Position numbers and translations under genes: made by a program. A DNA stretch of 9,100 bases from Microbacteriaceae bacterium UBA4731 (lineage in GTDB: Bacteria; Actinomycetota; Actinomycetes; Actinomycetales; Microbacteriaceae): the NCBI GenBank assembly GCA_002404115.1, contig DHJB01000022.1, forward strand, positions 1-9,100. Direction: 5' to 3'. The notes below the pieces were generated by a model, which made no database searches, had not been told where the DNA came from, and saw nothing but the letters and a program-made list of their open reading frames with translations. This document shows positions 4,517 through 9,100 of the stretch, piece after piece; the first letter of the stretch is position 1; every line of letters starts with the position of its first letter.

Positions 4517-6085
4517 GTGACACTACAGCGCACGGACCGACCTGGCCTCGACGATCCGACCTTCGCCGAGCGCTACCGCGCCATGTCGTCCCGCGACGCC
4601 CGGTTCGACGGGCAATTCATCACGGGTGTGCACTCGACCGGGATCTACTGCCGCCCGAGTTGCCCCGCCGCGACGCCGAAACCCGCGAACGTGTCGTTCT
4701 TCCTCACCGCCGCCGCGGCCCACGAGGCCGGTCTGCGTGCCTGCAAGCGCTGCCTGCCCGACGCCGTCCCGGGTTCCCCGGCCTGGAACATCCGTGACGA
4801 CCTTGCCGCGCGCGCCATGCGCCTGATCGCCGACGGCACGGTCGAGCGCGAGGGCGTGACGGGACTCGCCGGCCGGCTCGGCTACACCCCCAGGCACCTC
4901 ACGCGCGTTCTCGTCGCCGAGCTCGGCGCCGGCCCGCTCGCCCTGGCCCGCGCGCACCGCGCCCAGACCGCGCGCGTGCTGCTGATGAACACGGAGCTCT
5001 CGATCTCCGAGGTCGCGTTCGCCGCCGGATTCGGGAGCGTGCGCCAATTCAACGACACCATCGCGGCCGTTTACGAACGCACCCCCTCAGAGCTTCGCCA
5101 CACGGCCCCCAGGCAGCCGCTCACCCGGGCTCGCCGGGGAGCCGGGGAGGAGGGCGGCCTGGGCGCGGGCGCTGGCACGGGCGTCGAGGAGCGCACCAGC
5201 ATCAGCCTGCAGCTGCCGGCCCGGGCGCCGTTCGACGGCCGCGGCGTGCTCCGCTTCCTCGGCACGCGCGCCATCGCCGAGGTCGAACGGGCCACCGACG
5301 ACACCTACTCGCGAACGCTGCGCCTGCCCAACGGGTTCGCGACGGTCGAGTTGTCCCTGGCCGGCACGGATGCCGCGCCCGCCATCGCCTGCACCGCCAG
5401 GCTCAGCAGCCTGGCCGACCTCGCCCCCCTGGTCAGCCGGGTCAGGCGCCTGTTCGACCTCGACGCGGACGCGCAGGCGATCGACCTCGCCCTCGCCGCC
5501 GATCCGGCGCTTGCGCACATGGTCGAGGCCACCCCCGGCATCCGCGTGCCTGGCAGCATGGACCCGCAGGAGACGCTGTTCCGCGCGCTGATCGGCCAGC
5601 AGGTGTCCGTGGCGGCCGCCCGCACGGCGCTCACCCGGCTCGCGGCGGCCCTCGGCGAGGAACTCCCAGGCGACGGCGACGGGCCGCGGCGCCTCTTCCC
5701 CACCGCCGAGGCGATCGCGGCGGGCGGGCGCGAGGTGCTCAGGGGCCCGGCCAAGCGCATCGACACGATCATCAGGGTCGCCGAGGCGCTCAGCACCGGC
5801 GAGCTCACGCTGTCCCTCGGCGAAACACGGGAGGAGTTGGAATCCAGGCTCACCGTGCTGTCCGGGATCGGGCCGTGGACGGCGGGTTACGTCGCGATGC
5901 GGGTGCTCGGCAGCCCGGACATCCTGCTCACCAGCGACCTTGCCCTGCGGCAGGGGGCCGGCCGGCTGGGCCTGCCGGCCGAGCCTCGCGCCCTCACCGA
6001 ACGCGGGGCCGGCTGGGCACCCTGGCGCAGCTACGCCGGGATGCACCTGTGGCGCGCTGCCGGAGCATCCGTCGCTTCCCTCTAA
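4517..6085 (+). CDS. AdaA-AlkA fusion: alkylation sensor and 3-methyladenine DNA glycosylase
   Basis: This 522-aa protein joins three parts. Residues 15-85 are the Ada zinc domain, with four cysteines C45, C49, C76 and C79; C45 matches the Ada cysteine that takes the methyl group from phosphotriesters. Residues 95-195 are an AraC-type DNA-binding domain (GLAGRLGYTPRHLTRVL and the second helix pair ISEVAFAAGFGSVRQFN). After an Arg/Gly/Ala-rich linker (197-225) comes an AlkA-type glycosylase (228-522), with the helix-hairpin-helix LSGIGPWTAGYVAMR (448-462) and the likely catalytic D474 in LTSD. It would sense methylated DNA, activate transcription and remove alkylated purines. There is no methylguanine methyltransferase domain and no ogt gene follows. 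Such fusions are known in actinobacteria, for example M. tuberculosis AlkA. The GTG start has no ribosome site. Confidence 0.95.
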   Translation: MTLQRTDRPGLDDPTFAERYRAMSSRDARFDGQFITGVHSTGIYCRPSCPAATPKPANVSFFLTAAAAHEAGLRACKRCLPDAVPGSPAWNIRDDLAARAMRLIADGTVEREGVTGLAGRLGYTPRHLTRVLVAELGAGPLALARAHRAQTARVLLMNTELSISEVAFAAGFGSVRQFNDTIAAVYERTPSELRHTAPRQPLTRARRGAGEEGGLGAGAGTGVEERTSISLQLPARAPFDGRGVLRFLGTRAIAEVERATDDTYSRTLRLPNGFATVELSLAGTDAAPAIACTARLSSLADLAPLVSRVRRLFDLDADAQAIDLALAADPALAHMVEATPGIRVPGSMDPQETLFRALIGQQVSVAAARTALTRLAAALGEELPGDGDGPRRLFPTAEAIAAGGREVLRGPAKRIDTIIRVAEALSTGELTLSLGETREELESRLTVLSGIGPWTAGYVAMRVLGSPDILLTSDLALRQGAGRLGLPAEPRALTERGAGWAPWRSYAGMHLWRAAGASVASL

Positions 6086-6101
6086 CGAATCTGCGGGGCC
6101 C

Positions 6102-6118
6102 TTGTGGCCGCTCCACAA
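6102..6118. terminator. Hairpin 3' of the Ada-AlkA gene
   Basis: TTGTGG (6102-6107), loop CCGCT, CCACAA (6113-6118) form a perfect six-pair stem 16 bases past the stop codon. No T-run follows. The 11 bases TTGTGGCCGCT recur exactly at 2980-2990 in the larger palindrome, so this may be a shortened relative of that repeat family. It could also be an operator for the next gene. Confidence 0.4.
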
Positions 6119-6140
6119 CCGAACGCCTCCCGGGTGCCGA

Positions 6141-6152
6141 TAGCCTAGACAG
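6141..6152 (+). promoter_or_regulatory. Candidate -10 and leaderless start of the FAH-family gene
   Basis: TAGCCT (6141-6146) fits TANNNT well. Six bases (AGACAG) separate it from the GTG, so transcription should begin at or very near the start codon. There is no ribosome site between them. No good -35 is seen. Confidence 0.55.
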
Positions 6153-7028
6153 GTGAAATTTGCGCACCTCAGGGTCGAAGGCCAGTCCACCCCTCGGCTC
6201 GCCGTGGTGTTTGGCGACTCCGCACTGTTCCTCGACGAGGCGATGGACGACGCCCCCCGCGACCTCCAGGACCTGATCGAAAAGGGAGAGCAGGAGTACG
6301 ACCGGGTGCGCGCGCTCAGCCTCAACGCCGCATCGCACGGCGCGACCCTCACCCCGCTCGACAGCCTGCGATACTCTTCCGCCGTGCTGCGCCCGCCGCA
6401 GATCATCGCGATCGGCGCGAACTACGCCGCCCACTCCGACGAGCTCAAGCTCCGCTCCGAAACGGCCGCGACGGTCTTCTCACTCTGGCCCAACTCGCTC
6501 ACCGGGCACGAGTCGACGATCACCTGGCCGTCCGACCTCACGGCGCAGGTCGACTACGAGGCCGAACTCGGCGTCATCATCGGCCGCCCGGCCAGGAACG
6601 TGTCGGTGCACGACGCGCTCGACTACGTCTTCGGCTACACGGTCGTCAACGACATCACCGCCCGCGACCTGCAGTTCTCCGAGGCCCAGTGGTCCAGGTG
6701 TAAGTCCTTCGACGGGTTCACCCCGACCGGGCCGGTCGTGGTCACCGCTGACGACATCGGCGACCCGCAGAACCTGTGGCTGACCACCCATGTCGATGGC
6801 CGCATCCTGCAGGACGCCTCGAGCGGCGACATGGTGCGCACGGTCGCCGAGATCATCTCCTACCTCTCGAAGACGTCGACCCTGCTCCCCGGCACGCTGA
6901 TTTCCACCGGCAGCCCGGGCGGCGCCGGGTACAGCCGCAAACCGCAGGTGTTCCTCCGCGACGGCTCGACCGTGACGGTGTCGATCGACAAGATCGGTTA
7001 CCTCACGACGCACTGTCGCGTCATCTAG
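6153..7028 (+). CDS. Fumarylacetoacetate hydrolase (FAH) family protein
   Basis: The 291-aa protein has a short N-terminal domain (1-75) and the FAH catalytic domain (about 80-290). DYEAELGVIIGR (134-145) carries the metal-binding acidic residues E136 and E138, and NDITARD (166-172) gives the third ligand, D167. The stretch RCKSFDGFTPTGP (182-194) contains the conserved lysine K184, and STGSPGGAG (251-259) closes the active site. The family uses a divalent metal to cleave or decarboxylate beta-diketo and acylpyruvate-like acids. Members include acylpyruvases, oxaloacetate decarboxylases and isomerases of aromatic-acid breakdown. The neighbours give no clue to the substrate, so only the family is assigned. 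The GTG start agrees with the TAGCCT promoter. Confidence 0.92.
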   Translation: MKFAHLRVEGQSTPRLAVVFGDSALFLDEAMDDAPRDLQDLIEKGEQEYDRVRALSLNAASHGATLTPLDSLRYSSAVLRPPQIIAIGANYAAHSDELKLRSETAATVFSLWPNSLTGHESTITWPSDLTAQVDYEAELGVIIGRPARNVSVHDALDYVFGYTVVNDITARDLQFSEAQWSRCKSFDGFTPTGPVVVTADDIGDPQNLWLTTHVDGRILQDASSGDMVRTVAEIISYLSKTSTLLPGTLISTGSPGGAGYSRKPQVFLRDGSTVTVSIDKIGYLTTHCRVI

Positions 7029-7033
7029 TTTCA

Positions 7034-7045
7034 CGCCGACCGGCG
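7034..7045. terminator. Small GC palindrome between the FAH and glycosyltransferase genes
   Basis: CGCCG (7034-7038) and CGGCG (7041-7045) are inverse copies around AC. TAGGAT (7046-7051) follows at once and could be a -10 for the glycosyltransferase gene, with an untranslated leader of about 35 bases. The palindrome could then be part of an operator or a weak terminator. Confidence 0.25.
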
Positions 7046-7093
7046 TAGGATCTTGGTCACGACCGGCCCACGGCCCGCAGAGGCAGGAATTCG

Positions 7094-7861
7094 ATGACCA
7101 CCATCTCGGTCGTGATCCCCTCCTACAACGACGCGGCCTTCCTTCAGACGTGCCTCGCCGCCCTGGCCGTGCAGGTCCGTCCGGCCGACGAGATCATCGT
7201 CGTCGACAATGCGAGCCCGGATGCCACGGCCGACGTCGCGCGCGCCGCCGGAGCCCGGGTCGTGTTCGAGCCCGTGCACGGCATCTGGCCGGCCACCGCG
7301 GCCGGGTTCGACGCTGCGACCTGCGACGTGATCGCCCGGCTGGACGCCGATTCGGTTCCGCCGGCCGACTGGTTGCTGCGCATCGAGTCGAAGCTGGCGG
7401 GCTCCCCCGAGGTTGACGTGGTCACCGGACCGGGCGACTTCTACGGCTGCGGTGCGTTCCTTGCCCTGCTCGGCCGCTACGTCTACATCGGCGGCTACTT
7501 CTGGTCGATCGGCCTCTGGCTCGGCCATCCGCCGATTTTCGGGTCGAACTTCGCGATGCGCCGCGGGCTCTGGCAGCAACTGCGCGGCGAGGTTCACCGC
7601 ACGATGAGCGACGTGCACGACGACCTGGACTTCAGCCTTCACATTCCCCCCTCCGCCACCGTCGCCTACGAGCGCACCATACGGGTGGGCATCTCGGCGC
7701 GGCCATTCGACACCTGGAGCGGGCTTCGCCGCCGCCTGCGCTGGGCCGTCCGCACGCTGTCGCTGCACATGCCGGACGATTCGCCCTGGCGGCTGCGCAT
7801 GGCCAGGCGCGCGTGGCTCGCACAGTCCGGCGAGCGGAAGCCTCGGAAAACTACCGCTTAG
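7094..7861 (+). CDS. Family 2 glycosyltransferase
   Basis: The 255-aa protein shows the GT-A fold of family 2: an N-terminal ISVVIPSYND (4-13), VVDNASPD (36-43) for the nucleotide, and DADS (84-87), the DXD-like metal site. VHDDLDFS (174-181) holds the usual acidic base. It transfers a sugar from a nucleotide donor; donor and acceptor cannot be read from the sequence. Residues 118-147 are strongly hydrophobic and aromatic (LALLGRYVYIGGYFWSIG), so the protein may lie on the membrane. The Arg-rich C-terminus (208-255) fits this. The ATG has AGGCAGGA about six bases upstream, a normal ribosome site, unlike most neighbours. No other cell-envelope gene is present. The last 11 bases overlap the convergent hydrolase gene. 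Confidence 0.92.
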   Translation: MTTISVVIPSYNDAAFLQTCLAALAVQVRPADEIIVVDNASPDATADVARAAGARVVFEPVHGIWPATAAGFDAATCDVIARLDADSVPPADWLLRIESKLAGSPEVDVVTGPGDFYGCGAFLALLGRYVYIGGYFWSIGLWLGHPPIFGSNFAMRRGLWQQLRGEVHRTMSDVHDDLDFSLHIPPSATVAYERTIRVGISARPFDTWSGLRRRLRWAVRTLSLHMPDDSPWRLRMARRAWLAQSGERKPRKTTA

Positions 7862-8807
7862 CACCGGCGACGTAGAGCGCGAGCAGGTCCCGCGTCAGCT
7901 GGTGCGGCGTCGTCTCGCAGGGGCTGTGACCGGAACGGTAGACCCGCAGCTCGGCGCCGATGCGCTCAGCGAAGTCGCGGTGCAACGCCTCCGGCCACAG
8001 GTCGTGATGGCCGACCGCGATGAGCTTCGGGATGGCGCTCCGCGCCAGCACCGGGAGCAGGTCCGGCGCATGCATCATCAGCCGCACGATGTCGTCGATG
8101 CTGCGCCTGCTCGTGTAATCAAAGCGCATCCGCACAAGCGCGACCCGGCAGGGCGGCGCCCGGTTCAGGTTCCTTTTGAGGCCCCAGATGAGCAGCGTGG
8201 CGATCGTGCGAGCGGAAACCACTCGGCTCAGCGCGCCGATCACACGCACATTGCGGAAGGTCTGCCCGGGTGTCGGGGGCGCACCGAGCAGGGCGAGCGA
8301 CCCGAAGAGTTCGGGGCGCTGGGCGAGGGCGAGCTCGGCGACGATGCCGGCGAACGAATATCCGAGCACGTGCGCGGGGGTCGTACCGGCCTCGAGGAAT
8401 GCGACCATGTCGGCCACGAAGAGGTCATAGCCGAACGGGATGTCCTCCGGCGGCCCGGCCGCCGCCGATTCGTACTGGCCGGCCAGGTCGTAGCTCTGCA
8501 CGAAGTAGCCGGCGTCGGCCAGCAGGGGCGCGAGGAGTACGAAGTCTTCCTTGGACCCGGTCGCGCCGGGAACGAGGACCACGCGGGGCTGCCCGGGCAC
8601 GCCCAGCTCCGTCGACGCCAGGGAACCGCTGGGAGCCGGGAACCGGAACTCCCGCGTGCCCTCCGGCAGCACGGTCCAGTCGCGGTCGGGCAGGGCCCGG
8701 TCGAGCGCGGCGAGCGGATCGGCGACCCGATCCGCCAGCCGGCCCGCAGGCCGAGCGGGACGGCCGTCATCACGGCGGCCGTCGCGGCGACGCTCCCGGA
8801 TGGACAC
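7851..8807 (-). CDS. Alpha/beta hydrolase
   Basis: The 318-aa protein has an alpha/beta-hydrolase fold from about residue 55. The catalytic triad can be placed: nucleophile S151 in the elbow GYSFAG (149-154), acid D269 in GHHDLW, and H294 in SGHSPCET. VLVPGATGSKEDF (77-89) is the oxyanion loop region. A cap segment lies between residues 180 and 250. The first 30 residues are Arg/Asp-rich and probably disordered, so the true start could be later. The GTG at 8807 is favoured because TACTCT lies six bases before it. Substrates in this family range from esters to lactones and peptides; none is indicated here. It lies 36 bases after the aspartase-like gene on the same strand, so read-through is possible. 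Confidence 0.88.
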   Translation of the reverse strand: MSIRERRRDGRRDDGRPARPAGRLADRVADPLAALDRALPDRDWTVLPEGTREFRFPAPSGSLASTELGVPGQPRVVLVPGATGSKEDFVLLAPLLADAGYFVQSYDLAGQYESAAAGPPEDIPFGYDLFVADMVAFLEAGTTPAHVLGYSFAGIVAELALAQRPELFGSLALLGAPPTPGQTFRNVRVIGALSRVVSARTIATLLIWGLKRNLNRAPPCRVALVRMRFDYTSRRSIDDIVRLMMHAPDLLPVLARSAIPKLIAVGHHDLWPEALHRDFAERIGAELRVYRSGHSPCETTPHQLTRDLLALYVAGAKR

Positions 8808-8819
8808 AGCCTCAGAGTA
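8808..8819 (-). promoter_or_regulatory. Candidate -10 of the alpha/beta hydrolase gene
   Basis: TACTCT (8819-8814 on the minus strand) fits TANNNT and is followed by GAGGCT and the GTG. The GAGG is only two bases from the GTG, too close for a normal ribosome site. The pattern again suggests a leaderless mRNA. Confidence 0.4.
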
Positions 8820-8843
8820 CTGCGCCCACCCGCGAGCGACGGG

Positions 8844-9100
8844 CTACTCGACGATCGGAATCGTCGTGGTCGTGGGTTCGGTGATGACGCCCGACAGCCG
8901 CGACGGCTCGAGCTCGCGCATGACATCCTCACGGGTCATCAGCTTCGCCTCGACCACGAGGTCGGCCACATTGCGACCGGTCAGGAGGGCGGTCCTGGCC
9001 AGCGCGGACGCCGCCGAGTACCCGATGTGCGGGATCAGCGCGGTGATCACGCCGACGCTGGACCCCACCATGGCATTCAGGCGGTCCTCGTTGGCGGTGA
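8844..9100 (-). CDS. aspA: Aspartase/fumarase superfamily enzyme, C-terminal part, probably aspartate ammonia-lyase
   Basis: Only the last 85 or so residues are in the window; the gene continues past the right edge. They match the C-terminal end of the superfamily: TANEDRLNAMVGSSVGVITAL corresponds to the family's ANEERC..VENSxGIVTAL, followed by PHIGY, an ALARTALLTGRNVADLVVE helix and the small domain LMTREDVMRELEPSRLSG. Aspartase converts aspartate to fumarate and ammonia; class II fumarase hydrates fumarate. The LVVEAKLMTREDV pattern and the Thr-rich tail (TEPTTTTIPIVE) look more like actinobacterial aspartases than fumarases, but the signature loop that would decide lies outside the window. 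The frame ends in TAG at 8844. Confidence 0.8.
   Translation of the reverse strand, partial: TANEDRLNAMVGSSVGVITALIPHIGYSAASALARTALLTGRNVADLVVEAKLMTREDVMRELEPSRLSGVITEPTTTTIPIVE

Noticed and set aside
5087..6406. 439-codon minus-strand open frame opposite Ada-AlkA and the FAH gene
   Set aside because: It crosses two convincing genes and an intergenic hairpin; its product is Gly/Arg/Ala-rich with no recognisable domain.
1..9100. tRNA, CRISPR, insertion sequence, prophage or defence island
   Set aside because: I saw no regular spaced repeats, no transposase or integrase motifs, no tRNA-like cloverleaf, and gene content and base composition are even throughout.

Overview
The window is high-GC chromosomal DNA from an actinobacterium, most likely of the family Microbacteriaceae. 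The reasons are the strong GC bias at third codon positions, several GTG starts, many start codons placed about six bases after a TANNNT-type -10 element (leaderless mRNA style), and the kinds of proteins present. I see no tRNA, rRNA, CRISPR array, transposase, phage gene or plasmid function. It reads as an ordinary housekeeping and repair region.

Layout: (1) 1-130, minus strand, the 5' end of an unidentified gene running off the left edge, behind a promoter that fits the actinobacterial DNA-damage (PafBC/RecA-NDp) consensus. (2) 307-732, minus, a 141-aa protein of unknown function, divergent from (3) 794-1039, plus, a DUF167/YggU protein whose 3' end lies in a large palindrome. (4) 1092-1463, minus, an FKBP-type peptidyl-prolyl isomerase. 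(5) 1464-1776, a gene-free stretch with two strong inverted repeats. (6) 1777-2952, minus, a PrsW-family intramembrane metalloprotease. (7) 3038-4429, minus, a GlcD/D-lactate-dehydrogenase-like FAD enzyme. (8) 4517-6085, plus, an AdaA-AlkA fusion (alkylation sensor plus 3-methyladenine DNA glycosylase). (9) 6153-7028, plus, a fumarylacetoacetate hydrolase family enzyme. (10) 7094-7861, plus, a family 2 glycosyltransferase, overlapping tail to tail by 11 bp with (11) 7851-8807, minus, an alpha/beta hydrolase. (12) 8844-9100, minus, the C-terminal end of an aspartase/fumarase superfamily enzyme, probably aspartate ammonia-lyase.

The genes do not form one pathway. Most look like single transcription units with their own promoter-like sequence. 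Two links stand out. The Ada-AlkA fusion and the damage-type promoter at the left edge both point to DNA-damage responses, though by different regulators. The intergenic palindromes at 1655-1719, 2965-3029 and 6102-6118 appear related to one another and each lies just 3' of a gene. I found no convincing new multi-gene system. The most interesting signals are the damage-type promoter, the palindrome family and the hairpin spanning the DUF167 stop codon.
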